Source: Levilactobacillus lindianensis (GTDB lineage Bacteria; Bacillota; Bacilli; Lactobacillales; Lactobacillaceae). From it: 64,000 nucleotides of DNA. The notes beneath the pieces were generated by a model. The model worked only from the letters and a program-made list of their open reading frames with translations, made no database searches and was not told the origin of the DNA. This document shows, one piece after another, positions 56,497 to 64,000 of the stretch. Within the stretch, counting starts at the first letter, position 1; each line of letters begins with the position of its first letter. The translations under genes and the position numbers were made by a program. The stretch spans positions 1-64,000 of the forward strand of contig NZ_RHOD01000004.1 in assembly GCF_003946095.1 (NCBI RefSeq), given 5' to 3'.

Positions 56497-57297
56497 CTAC
56501 CAACGACGTGTTGCTAACATGGCCGCTACGACCATGAGAAAAACAAGCCAGGTCATCGTATCCCGCCGTTGCCAAGTTAAAATACGATATTGACTGCGAT
56601 GCTCACTGTCACGGTACCCGCGAGCCTCCATGGCTGTCGATAAATCTTCTGCGCGATTAAAAGCACTCATAAATAAGGGCACCATTAAGGGGATAAAGGA
56701 CTTGGCCTGTTTGATCAGACCACCTTCCCCGAAATCCACGCCCCGGGCCCGCTGCGCATTCATAATCTTCGTGGCTTCATCCATTAACGTGGGGACAAAT
56801 CGTAAAGCAATTGCCAACATCATCGCCAATGTATCCACCGGAATACGAACCCAACGCAATGGCTTCATCAATGAGGACAACCCCGTCGCAATATCCAGGG
56901 GCTGTGTTGACAGGGTCAACAACGTGGACATCATGATAATTAATAAGAAACGAATGAAAATCACACCTGAATTCACTAGACCGGCTTGCGTAATATTAAG
57001 AATAGTCCAGTGAAAATAAACGTGCCCCCCAGCCGGACTGAACAGTAGCTGCACCACTACGGTGAAGGCAATCAGCCACAGCATGGGCCGGAGTCCTTTG
57101 AGAAAGAACCCCAAACTGATCTTAGACGACAAGATGGCCGCTAGGGTAAACCCAACCAGAATGGCATAGCTCAACCATGAGTTGGCTAAGAACACCACGA
57201 TGAGATAACAAAAGCTCAATAGGAGCTTTGATCGGGGATCCAGGCGATGGACAATGGAATTTAGGGGTAAGTAACGCCCAAAGATAAAATTAGTCAT
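56497..57297 (-). CDS. ecfT: Energy-coupling factor transporter transmembrane protein EcfT
   Basis: 266 residues, about five to six membrane helices. Two A-R-G motifs that touch the ATPases are visible: A-Q-R-A-R-G near 186-191 and A-M-E-A-R-G-Y near 225-231. EcfT links the ATPases to exchangeable vitamin-binding S components, which are elsewhere. The start overlaps the ecfA2 stop by 8 bp. Confidence 0.95.
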   Translation of the reverse strand: MTNFIFGRYLPLNSIVHRLDPRSKLLLSFCYLIVVFLANSWLSYAILVGFTLAAILSSKISLGFFLKGLRPMLWLIAFTVVVQLLFSPAGGHVYFHWTILNITQAGLVNSGVIFIRFLLIIMMSTLLTLSTQPLDIATGLSSLMKPLRWVRIPVDTLAMMLAIALRFVPTLMDEATKIMNAQRARGVDFGEGGLIKQAKSFIPLMVPLFMSAFNRAEDLSTAMEARGYRDSEHRSQYRILTWQRRDTMTWLVFLMVVAAMLATRRW

Positions 57298-58162
57298 GTT
57301 TGGCCCCCGTTCCCGGCCACTGTCGAACCAATTGATCCGCCAACTGATCGGCGGTTAGCGGAAGCTGGTCCCACTTCACGCCTCGTTCACCGAGACGTTG
57401 GGCAAACTTCGCCGCTCGAGGAACCGCAATGTCACTGCTCTGAACCCAGGCGGGGTCACTGAAGACCTCCTGAGGGGTCGCACAGGTCAGCAACTTGCCA
57501 GCCTGCATCACAGCCACTTCATCGGCATAGGTGGCCACGTCCTCCATCTGGTGTGTCACCAGGATGATAGTGAGGCCCTGTTCCTGATGGAGCCGATTAA
57601 ATAACGTCATCATTTCCAAGCGACCTTGAGGATCGAGTCCTGCGGTGGGTTCATCTAGAATCAAAACCTTGGGTTGCATCGCGAGCACTCCAGCAATCGC
57701 CACGCGACGCATCTGTCCTCCCGACAACTCGAACGGAGAGCGCTTGGCAAAACTCTCGTCTAAACCGACCGTTCTCAACATCTCTAAGGCACGTTGATTT
57801 GCCTCGGCTTCACTCACACCAAAGTTCTGCGGACCAAACGCGATATCTCGCTGAATGGTCTCCTCAAATAACTGGCTTTCTGGAAATTGGAAAACCATGC
57901 CCACATGCCGACGCAAAGGTTTCAAATCGGCGTTAGTCGTCTGCGGCGTAATCGTGAAGCCATCCACGGTGATTTTCCCCGTGGTTGGTTTCAGGAGCGC
58001 ATTGATCTGCTGAATCAGTGTAGACTTGCCGCTCCCCGTATGACCAATAATGGCCAGATAACCATGGTCAGGAACGGTAAAGGAAATATCACTCAGTGCG
58101 GGGGTCGCCATCGGCGTGCCAGCCTGATAGGTGTACCCTACGTGTTCGAAAGTGATTGCCAC
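57290..58162 (-). CDS. ecfA2: Energy-coupling factor ATPase EcfA2
   Basis: 290 residues when begun at GTG 58162, which has GGAGG 7 nt upstream; the ATG six bases further up (58168) is too close to that site. Walker [10 protein letters not shown] near 39-47, signature L-S-G-G-Q-M-R-R near 143-150, Walker [12 protein letters not shown]. With EcfA1 and EcfT it powers group II ECF vitamin uptake. It overlaps ecfA1 by 25 bp. Confidence 0.94.
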   Translation of the reverse strand: MAITFEHVGYTYQAGTPMATPALSDISFTVPDHGYLAIIGHTGSGKSTLIQQINALLKPTTGKITVDGFTITPQTTNADLKPLRRHVGMVFQFPESQLFEETIQRDIAFGPQNFGVSEAEANQRALEMLRTVGLDESFAKRSPFELSGGQMRRVAIAGVLAMQPKVLILDEPTAGLDPQGRLEMMTLFNRLHQEQGLTIILVTHQMEDVATYADEVAVMQAGKLLTCATPQEVFSDPAWVQSSDIAVPRAAKFAQRLGERGVKWDQLPLTADQLADQLVRQWPGTGAKHD

Positions 58163-58977
58163 AACCATTCCTCCATTTCTGTCGTCGTTTGATAACCCGT
58201 GGGAACCGTAATTCCCCGATCTTGTAAGGCTTGTTTTAATTTAGCAGTAAATGGGACATCTAATCCCAAATGAACCAGACGCTCACCCTGAGCGAAGATT
58301 TCCGCGGGTTTAGCTTCTTCCACGAGCTTACCGTCATCAATTACCAATATCCGGTCAGCACTGGCAGCTTCGTCAATATCATGGGTGATGGAGATGACCG
58401 TCAGATGCTTCTCTTCTCGGAGACGTTGAACCAAGGCCAACATGTCACGACGACCTTGCGGATCCAGCATGCTGGTTGCCTCATCCAGAATCAGAATATC
58501 CGGTGCAATCGCCACAATTCCGGCTAAAGCCACCCGTTGTTTCTGGCCCCCAGACAAGGCCCCTGGTTCGCGCTGTGCGAACGCCTGCATGCCCACCTCA
58601 TCGAGAGCCGCTTTAACCCTTGGAACCATCTCAGCACGCGAAATCTGCCGATTCTCGAGGCCAAAGGCCACATCGTCTTCTACCGTGGCCCCAACGAACT
58701 GATTATCCGGATTCTGGAAGATCATGCCGATCTTCTCCCGAACTTCCCAAACCGTTTCCGGCGTTAGTTGAATGCCCCCCACGACGACCGTCCCCTCACT
58801 GAAGGGCAAGAGACCATCGACGGCTCTCGCCAGAGTGGACTTTCCACTCCCGTTATGGCCAACCAGCGCTAACCACTCCCCCGCTCTCACGGTGAAGCTG
58901 ATATCATCCAAAGCTGGCCGTCCATCAGTGTCCTGATAACGGTAACTCAAATGTTGTACATCAATAATATTTTCCAT
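58138..58977 (-). CDS. ecfA1: Energy-coupling factor ATPase EcfA1
   Basis: 279 residues from ATG 58977, the family start ([14 protein letters not shown]); the AAGGAGA site is 13 nt upstream, a little far, and the in-frame upstream reading is not conserved. Walker [10 protein letters not shown] near 40-48, signature L-S-G-G-Q-K-Q-R near 143-150, Walker [13 protein letters not shown]. First of ecfA1-ecfA2-ecfT-truA. Confidence 0.94.
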   Translation of the reverse strand: MENIIDVQHLSYRYQDTDGRPALDDISFTVRAGEWLALVGHNGSGKSTLARAVDGLLPFSEGTVVVGGIQLTPETVWEVREKIGMIFQNPDNQFVGATVEDDVAFGLENRQISRAEMVPRVKAALDEVGMQAFAQREPGALSGGQKQRVALAGIVAIAPDILILDEATSMLDPQGRRDMLALVQRLREEKHLTVISITHDIDEAASADRILVIDDGKLVEEAKPAEIFAQGERLVHLGLDVPFTAKLKQALQDRGITVPTGYQTTTEMEEWLWQSLSNT

Positions 58978-59302
58978 CAGCGCTGTCGATTCTCCTTTTG
59001 AAAAGTCACCCGTAATTATACCAAATATCTCGTCATTTACGAAACTTTCGGGTTCTTTTACCACCAGGAGAAACAAGTAGCCGCCAACCAATCAATGGCC
59101 TATGTGATCAACCTATCTCAAATTTTAGGCACAAAAAAAATCACTAACAAACCAGCGGCGCTGAGGCAATTGCCCCCATTCAAGCTAGACTCGGAAAAAA
59201 TCCATCATCATAACGCTCTATACCACATGATCCTAGTGATTAATTTGTAACCGTGAGCCGTTTAAGGGACAACTCACCCTTTGACCATTAACTAATTAAC
59301 AA
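58978..59302. other. 325-bp gene-free region between rplQ and ecfA1
   Basis: No gene or RNA is convincing. On the minus strand it must hold the end of the rplQ transcript and perhaps an ecf promoter. An AT-rich exact repeat CTAATT-AAC-AATTAG (59292-59306) overlaps the rplQ stop, and T8 (minus) lies at 59133-59140 without a strong stem, so the rplQ terminator is unclear. Confidence 0.5.
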
Positions 59303-59686
59303 TTAGTCAACGAATTCTAAGATAGCCATTGCGGCACCATCACCACGACGAGGCATCGTCTTTAAGATACGCGTGTAACCACCTTTACGGTCTGCGTACT
59401 TAGGTGCTAATTCGCTGAATACCTTTTGTAAAGCATTGGTAACAACAACATCGTCGCCATCTTCTTTAACATCTGCAACAACGTTACGGATGAAAGCAGC
59501 AGCTTGTCGACGAGCATGTAAATCGCCTTGCTTACCTAAAGTAATCATTTGGTCAGCCGTTTTGCGAACTTCTTTAGCACGTGCTTCAGTCGTTTCGATG
59601 CGGCCGTTTAAGATTAAACTAGTAGTCAAATCACGTAACAATGCGCGACGTTGTGAACTAGTCCGTTGTAATTTACGGTAACTCAT
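59303..59686 (-). CDS. rplQ: 50S ribosomal protein L17
   Basis: 127 residues, the usual Firmicutes length. Starts [20 protein letters not shown] with [10 protein letters not shown] near 36-45. It lies 30 bp after rpoA, the standard order. Confidence 0.98.
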   Translation of the reverse strand: MSYRKLQRTSSQRRALLRDLTTSLILNGRIETTEARAKEVRKTADQMITLGKQGDLHARRQAAAFIRNVVADVKEDGDDVVVTNALQKVFSELAPKYADRKGGYTRILKTMPRRGDGAAMAILEFVD

Positions 59687-59716
59687 AACCAGAAACCCTC
59701 CTTTGAGTGTCTAAAA

Positions 59717-60667
59717 TTAGTCTTCCTTCCGAAGTGACAAACCTAAGTCAGCTAACTTAGCTTTAACTTCTTCGAGGGACTTGCGACCCAAGTTACGAAC
59801 CTTCATCATGTCTGCTTCAGTCTTATTAGTCAATTCTTGAACCGTGTTGATACCAGCACGCTTCAAACAGTTGTAAGAACGTACGGACAAGTCGAGCTCT
59901 TCGATGGTCATCTCAAGCATCTTTTCCTTGTGCGTCTCTTCTTTTTCAACCATGATTTCCGCATTCTTAGCTTCGTCAGTCAAGTCGACAAACATTGCCA
60001 AATGTTCGGTTAAGATCTTTGCAGCCAGAGCAATGGCTTCGCTTGGATTAATTGAACCGTTTGTCCAAACATCCAGGGTCAATTTATCGTAGTCAGCCCG
60101 TTGGCCAACCCGTGCATTCTCTACTTGGTAGTTAACCCGTTCGATAGGGGTATAAATGGAATCAACGGCTAAGACACCAATTGGCATGTCCGTGTTGCGA
60201 GTCTTATTCTCGTCAGCAGAAACATAACCCCGGCCCTTATCCGCCGTCATCCGCATATGGAACGTTGCCCCATCGGCAACCGTAGCAATGTACAGATCTG
60301 GGTTTAAAACGTCAACGTCCGCACCTGCAACGATGTCACCGGCAGTGACCTGTGCTGGTCCTTTAACGTTGATTTCCATGGATTCTTCTTGTTCGTCAGA
60401 ACCGTTGAGCTTCAGCGCAATCTTCTTAACATTCAAGATGATTTGCGTGACGTCTTCAACAACCCCTTCGATAGTTGAAAATTCATGTAAAACCCCGTCG
60501 ATTTGAATGCTGGTAACAGCTGCACCAGGTAATGATGAAAGCAGAATTCGACGTAAGGAATTACCAAGCGTTGTCCCGTAACCACGTTCCAACGGTTCGA
60601 CAATGAACTTACCATAGTTACTACTTTCGTCAATTTTATGAATGTTAGGCTTTTCAAATTCAATCAT
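59717..60667 (-). CDS. rpoA: DNA-directed RNA polymerase subunit alpha
   Basis: 316 residues. The N-terminal assembly domain starts M-I-E-F-E-K-P-N with [13 protein letters not shown] near 38-50; a linker rich in Glu joins it to the C-terminal domain with [15 protein letters not shown] and the [10 protein letters not shown] helix that touches UP elements and activators. It is preceded by rpsK, 87 bp. Confidence 0.98.
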   Translation of the reverse strand: MIEFEKPNIHKIDESSNYGKFIVEPLERGYGTTLGNSLRRILLSSLPGAAVTSIQIDGVLHEFSTIEGVVEDVTQIILNVKKIALKLNGSDEQEESMEINVKGPAQVTAGDIVAGADVDVLNPDLYIATVADGATFHMRMTADKGRGYVSADENKTRNTDMPIGVLAVDSIYTPIERVNYQVENARVGQRADYDKLTLDVWTNGSINPSEAIALAAKILTEHLAMFVDLTDEAKNAEIMVEKEETHKEKMLEMTIEELDLSVRSYNCLKRAGINTVQELTNKTEADMMKVRNLGRKSLEEVKAKLADLGLSLRKED

Positions 60668-60754
60668 TCTTATCGTTTACCCCTTTCAAACCGCGTTGAG
60701 CTTCTATAAGTCAATCCCATCATGAAGGTTGCCCTCATTAATGAAACGCTCACG

Positions 60755-61144
60755 TTAAACCCGACGGCGCTTTGGAGGACGAGTCCCATTATGAGGCACT
60801 GGCGTAACATCGCGAATAGCGGTGATTTCGATACCAGCAGCTTGGATGGCCCGGATAGCAGCTTCACGTCCTGAACCAGGACCCTTAACAGCAACTTCTA
60901 CGGACTTGACACCGTGTTCCATTGAGGACTTAGCAGCGGCTTCAGCAGCCATTTGCGCAGCAAATGGTGTTGACTTCCGACTACCCTTAAAGCCCAAGGC
61001 ACCAGCTGATGACCAAGCAATGGCGTTCCCTTGAACGTCAGTGATCATAACTAATGTGTTGTTAAACGTAGCATGAATGTGTGCAACACCGGCTTCAATA
61101 TTCTTCTTGACCCGACGCTTGCGACTAGTTTTTCTAGTAGCCAT
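60755..61144 (-). CDS. rpsK: 30S ribosomal protein S11
   Basis: 129 residues. Contains [10 protein letters not shown] and the [11 protein letters not shown] end, both strongly conserved. S11 forms the platform with S18. 17 bp after rpsM. Confidence 0.98.
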   Translation of the reverse strand: MATRKTSRKRRVKKNIEAGVAHIHATFNNTLVMITDVQGNAIAWSSAGALGFKGSRKSTPFAAQMAAEAAAKSSMEHGVKSVEVAVKGPGSGREAAIRAIQAAGIEITAIRDVTPVPHNGTRPPKRRRV

Positions 61145-61161
61145 AAAGTGATAACCCTCCT

Positions 61162-61527
61162 TTACTTCTTCTTACCGGCAACGGAAACGGCTTTACCCTT
61201 CCGAGTGCGGGCATTGTTTTTAGTGTGTTGACCGCGAACAGGTAATCCGCGACGGTGACGCATTCCACGGTAAGAACCAATTTCTTGTAGGTTCTTGATG
61301 TTCAGCGTAACCTCACGCCGTAAGTCACCTTCAACTTTGTAGTTGTCGACTTCGGCACGGATCTTGTCTTCTTGGTCGGGAGTTAAATCACGAACCCGAA
61401 CGTCTTCAGAGACACCGGCAGCAGCAACGATCTTGTGAGCCGTGTTGATACCAATCCCAAAAATGTAAGTTAAACCATAAGCGATTCGCTTATCACGTGG
61501 TAAATCCACTCCAGCAATACGTGGCAT
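61162..61527 (-). CDS. rpsM: 30S ribosomal protein S13
   Basis: 121 residues. Starts [14 protein letters not shown] and has the [17 protein letters not shown] segment before the basic tail that contacts tRNA. 26 bp after rpmJ. Confidence 0.98.
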   Translation of the reverse strand: MPRIAGVDLPRDKRIAYGLTYIFGIGINTAHKIVAAAGVSEDVRVRDLTPDQEDKIRAEVDNYKVEGDLRREVTLNIKNLQEIGSYRGMRHRRGLPVRGQHTKNNARTRKGKAVSVAGKKK

Positions 61528-61553
61528 TAAATGTACACCTCCTATAAATTGAA

Positions 61554-61673
61554 TTACTTACCCTGGCGTTGTTTGTGCTTAGGGTTGGCTGAGCAAATAA
61601 TCATAACTCGGCCTTTACGCTTGATAACCTTGCAGTGTTCGCACATTGGCTTAACTGATGGTCTTACTTTCAT
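61554..61673 (-). CDS. rpmJ: 50S ribosomal protein L36
   Basis: 39 residues. Starts [11 protein letters not shown] with the zinc ligands Cys11, Cys14, Cys27 and His33 intact, so this is the zinc-binding form. Between infA and rpsM, as expected. Confidence 0.96.
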   Translation of the reverse strand: MKVRPSVKPMCEHCKVIKRKGRVMIICSANPKHKQRQGK

Positions 61674-61703
61674 GAATATCCCTCCTACATCTGTCCAAAC
61701 CGA

Positions 61704-61922
61704 TTACTTGAAACGATAAGTAATCCGGCCTTTAGACAAGTCATACGGTGACATTTCAACAGTTACTCGGTCACCAGGCAGAATCCGGATGTAATGCATC
61801 CGAATCTTACCGGAGACATGAGCAAGAATCTCATGACCGTTTTCTAATTCGACTCGAAACATTGCATTAGGTAATGTTTCGGTAACTTTACCTTCGATTT
61901 CGATGACATCGCTTTTCGCCAC
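61704..61922 (-). CDS. infA: Translation initiation factor IF-1
   Basis: 72 residues, S1-type OB fold. Reads [12 protein letters not shown] at the start, [14 protein letters not shown] and the R-I-T-Y-R-F-K end. IF-1 fills the A site during initiation. AGGGAGG-type site before ATG 61922; 162 bp gap to adk. Confidence 0.98.
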   Translation of the reverse strand: MAKSDVIEIEGKVTETLPNAMFRVELENGHEILAHVSGKIRMHYIRILPGDRVTVEMSPYDLSKGRITYRFK

Positions 61923-62084
61923 GAAAGTACCTCCCTTTTAATTGCGTGCATACACACGTAAAAGCGGTCGGGCCGCGGATGCGGCACCCACCTAGCACCT
62001 GTGAATTGCGACATCGCGCCATTTACAGGCTAAACCTGAATAAGTCTACCATAATTCTTACGATGACGCAAGAACTACCTCGGC

Positions 62085-62744
62085 CTACAGGTTCTTCAAG
62101 ATCTTTTCAATGTCGACGTAAACGTCATCGATATCTCGATTACCATCAACCGTAAACAAGAGGTTCTTCTTCGTGTAGTATTCAACTAAAGGCGTATTAG
62201 CCTTTAAGTTAACTGCTAAACGATTCTTAACCGTTTCCGGCTTGTCGTCTTCACGTTGGTAAAAGTCATGGTGACCACAAACATCACAAGTTCCTTCAAC
62301 CTTAGGGTTGTTGTAGAGCTTGTGGTAAGTCGCCCCACAATTCCGGCAAATGTAACGACCAGAGAGTCGTTCGATTAGAACATCCGGTTCGACGTGAATG
62401 TTAATCACGGCGTTGATGGTCCGGTCCAGTTCTGGGCCAAAGCTATCTAAAGCTTCGGCTTGAACAATGGAACGGGGGAACCCATCCAACATGAACCCCT
62501 TAGCCGTATCGGCTTCGGCCAACCGTTCCTTGACGATGCCATTAGTGACTTCGTCAGGAACCAGTTCACCTTTGTCGATGTAGGTCTTAGCGGCCAAGCC
62601 CATCTTCGTTTCGTTCTTCATTGCCGCGCGGAAGATATCTCCCGTTGAGATGTGTGGCAAATGGAACTCATCGATGATCTTTTGGGCTTGTGTCCCCTTA
62701 CCGGCACCCGGTAAGCCCATGAGAATTAAATTCATTGCTGTCAT
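62085..62744 (-). CDS. adk: Adenylate kinase
   Basis: 219 residues from ATG 62744 (AAGGAG, 7 nt spacing); alternatives at 62750 and 62735 lie within three codons. P-loop [14 protein letters not shown] near 87-91 and a four-cysteine zinc lid, C-R-N-C and C-D-V-C near 130-153, as in Gram-positive Adk. It balances AMP, ADP and ATP. In the canonical secY-adk-infA order. Confidence 0.97.
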   Translation of the reverse strand: MTAMNLILMGLPGAGKGTQAQKIIDEFHLPHISTGDIFRAAMKNETKMGLAAKTYIDKGELVPDEVTNGIVKERLAEADTAKGFMLDGFPRSIVQAEALDSFGPELDRTINAVINIHVEPDVLIERLSGRYICRNCGATYHKLYNNPKVEGTCDVCGHHDFYQREDDKPETVKNRLAVNLKANTPLVEYYTKKNLLFTVDGNRDIDDVYVDIEKILKNL

Positions 62745-62786
62745 GTTCATGCTCCTTACTTCGAAATTATTCGCCTTAAAAACACA

Positions 62787-62818
62787 AGCAGGTGTGCTAA
62801 GAGATCAACACACCCGCT
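62787..62818 (-). terminator. Hairpin between secY and adk (possible attenuator)
   Basis: Arms 62787-62796 and 62809-62818 pair over 10 bp with one wobble and a 12-nt loop; the minus strand then reads TGTGTTTTT. It could partly stop transcription of secY before adk. Confidence 0.5.
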
Positions 62819-62827
62819 GGAAACTCA

Positions 62828-64000
62828 TTAAGCTGGTTCTGGATCTTGGATAAAGCCAACGTATTCGCGCTTCATCATCAATCCGTCAACTTGGCGCATG
62901 GTTTCAATGGCAACCCCAACCACGATTAAGAGGCTGGTACCACCCAAACCAATTGACTCATCTAAGTCCCAAAGGTTTTGGGCTAATAACGGAATTAAGG
63001 AAATGAATCCAAGGAACAAGGCCCCAACAGTGCTGAGACGCATAAGTAAGTTGGAAACATATGACTGCGTTTCATGTCCTGGCCAAACGCCTGGAATGTA
63101 GCTCCCCTGCTTCTGCAGGTTCTCAGCTAACTTTTCAGGGTTAACCTGAACAAACGCATAGAAGAACGTGAACACAACGATCAGAACGGTGTACAAAATG
63201 GCACCATCCAAGGTTTGCATGTTGAAGATGTTCGACAGTGTTTGATACCAGCCATCACTGGAGTGCGTGTTTTGGAACGCCATCAAAATAGTTTGAGGCG
63301 TAGCAATAAACGAACTAGCAAAGATAACTGGGATAACACCAGCAACGTTAACCTTCAATGGAAGGTAGCTACTATCTGGCGAACCAGATACCCGCCGCGT
63401 GTACTGCATTGGTACTCGACGTTCCGCCTGTTGAACCCACGTTGTAAACGTAACGATCATCAGAACTAAAACAATCAAGCCCAGGATAAACAGAACACTC
63501 TTCCACATGTCACCACTGGCAATGTCGACAAAATAAGTTTTGTAAAGTTTGTAGACGGAGTTAGGGGTCCGAGCAATGATACCCGCAAAGATAATCATTG
63601 AGATCCCATTACCTAACCCACGGTCGGTAATCATGTCACCCATCCAGGTGGTCAACATCGTCCCACCGGTCAGGATTAACCCAATCGACAGGTACGTTGT
63701 GACACTCGGGTTCTGGACCAGCTTCAGTGAACTTAAAGCACTGAAACCAGCCGTGATCCCGATAGACTGAACGAAAGCGAGAAAAATCGCCAAATATCGT
63801 GTGGCTTGGTTTAACTTCCGACGACCAACATCACCCTGCTTACTCCATTCAACGAAGCGCGGTACGATGTCCATTTGTAACAATTGAATAACGATTTGTG
63901 CCGTGATGTAAGGTGAGACCCCCATCGCAAAGATGGAGTAGTTACTCAACCCACCACCACTAAAAGTATCTAGAATACTAACCAACCCAGAAGACGCGAC
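62828..64000 (-). CDS. secY: Preprotein translocase subunit SecY (N-terminus outside the window)
   Basis: About 391 residues visible; the frame is open to the right edge and the sequence just before the first visible Met continues V-A-S-S-G-L, so the start lies beyond 64000. SecY is ~430 residues, so about 40 are missing. Ten membrane helices in full form; visible are the plug-region F-A-M-G-V-S-P-Y-I-T-A-Q near 27-38 and the C5 loop with R-R-V-P-M-Q-Y near 193-199. It is the channel of the Sec system. A 10-bp hairpin separates it from adk. Confidence 0.96.
   Translation of the reverse strand, partial: VASSGLVSILDTFSGGGLSNYSIFAMGVSPYITAQIVIQLLQMDIVPRFVEWSKQGDVGRRKLNQATRYLAIFLAFVQSIGITAGFSALSSLKLVQNPSVTTYLSIGLILTGGTMLTTWMGDMITDRGLGNGISMIIFAGIIARTPNSVYKLYKTYFVDIASGDMWKSVLFILGLIVLVLMIVTFTTWVQQAERRVPMQYTRRVSGSPDSSYLPLKVNVAGVIPVIFASSFIATPQTILMAFQNTHSSDGWYQTLSNIFNMQTLDGAILYTVLIVVFTFFYAFVQVNPEKLAENLQKQGSYIPGVWPGHETQSYVSNLLMRLSTVGALFLGFISLIPLLAQNLWDLDESIGLGGTSLLIVVGVAIETMRQVDGLMMKREYVGFIQDPEPA

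Overview
The window looks like a chromosomal segment of a lactic acid bacterium of the family Lactobacillaceae. By eye the base composition is near 50% G+C, which would suit a Levilactobacillus-like species better than an AT-rich one; this is an inference. Supporting signs are the conserved blocks pcrA-ligA-camS-gatCAB-dgkB-rlmCD and secY-adk-infA-rpmJ-rpsM-rpsK-rpoA-rplQ-ecfA1A2T-truA-rplM-rpsI, strong AGGAGG-type ribosome binding sites, several GTG/TTG starts, and a cytochrome bd locus next to only a fragment of menaquinone synthesis. Most genes are on the minus strand.

Layout. 1-0.3 kb: end of an IS1182-like transposase. 0.3-9.2 kb: a serine hydrolase broken by one in-frame stop, recX, a flavodoxin, a BrkB/YihY membrane protein, a NERD-domain protein overlapping wecB, a divergent GtrB-like glycosyltransferase, a first GntP permease and a universal stress protein. 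9.3-13.2 kb: tRNA-Arg(CCT), a DEAD-box helicase, a Gfo/Idh/MocA oxidoreductase, a DUF4828-like protein and a GH25-like protein without the usual catalytic acids. 13.2-17.5 kb: gluconate locus, with an RpiR-type regulator divergent from gntK-gntP and palindromic sites between them. 17.6-22.8 kb: a SteT-like permease and the ribose operon rbsDACB with a cre-like site and two LacI-type operators. 23-37.4 kb: gshA, then housekeeping genes (rlmCD, dgkB, gatCAB, camS, ligA, pcrA) and a divergent PurK-like protein. 37.5-46.6 kb: xpt, menA, a polyprenyl diphosphate synthase and cydABCD. 46.8-54.6 kb: a D-2-hydroxyacid dehydrogenase, an LCP-family wall enzyme, an amino acid permease, KtrAB potassium uptake, a secreted CAP protein and an XRE regulator with a perfect palindrome upstream. 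54.7-64 kb: the end of the large ribosomal/secretion cluster, ECF transporter genes, truA, and rplM-rpsI behind a strong promoter and a candidate L13 leader; secY runs off the right edge.

How the genes fit together. The gluconate and ribose loci supply carbon to the pentose-phosphate/phosphoketolase route. The cyd/menA/prenyl-synthase block suggests conditional aerobic respiration that depends on outside heme and naphthoate or quinone precursors. The rest is translation, DNA replication and repair, envelope maintenance and ion homeostasis. I saw no prophage, CRISPR array, defence island or secondary-metabolite cluster. The less ordinary material is regulatory (several perfect palindromes, an L13 leader, a hairpin between adk and secY) and degenerative (nonsense pseudogene, a pseudo-lysozyme, a PurK paralogue with an eroded signature).
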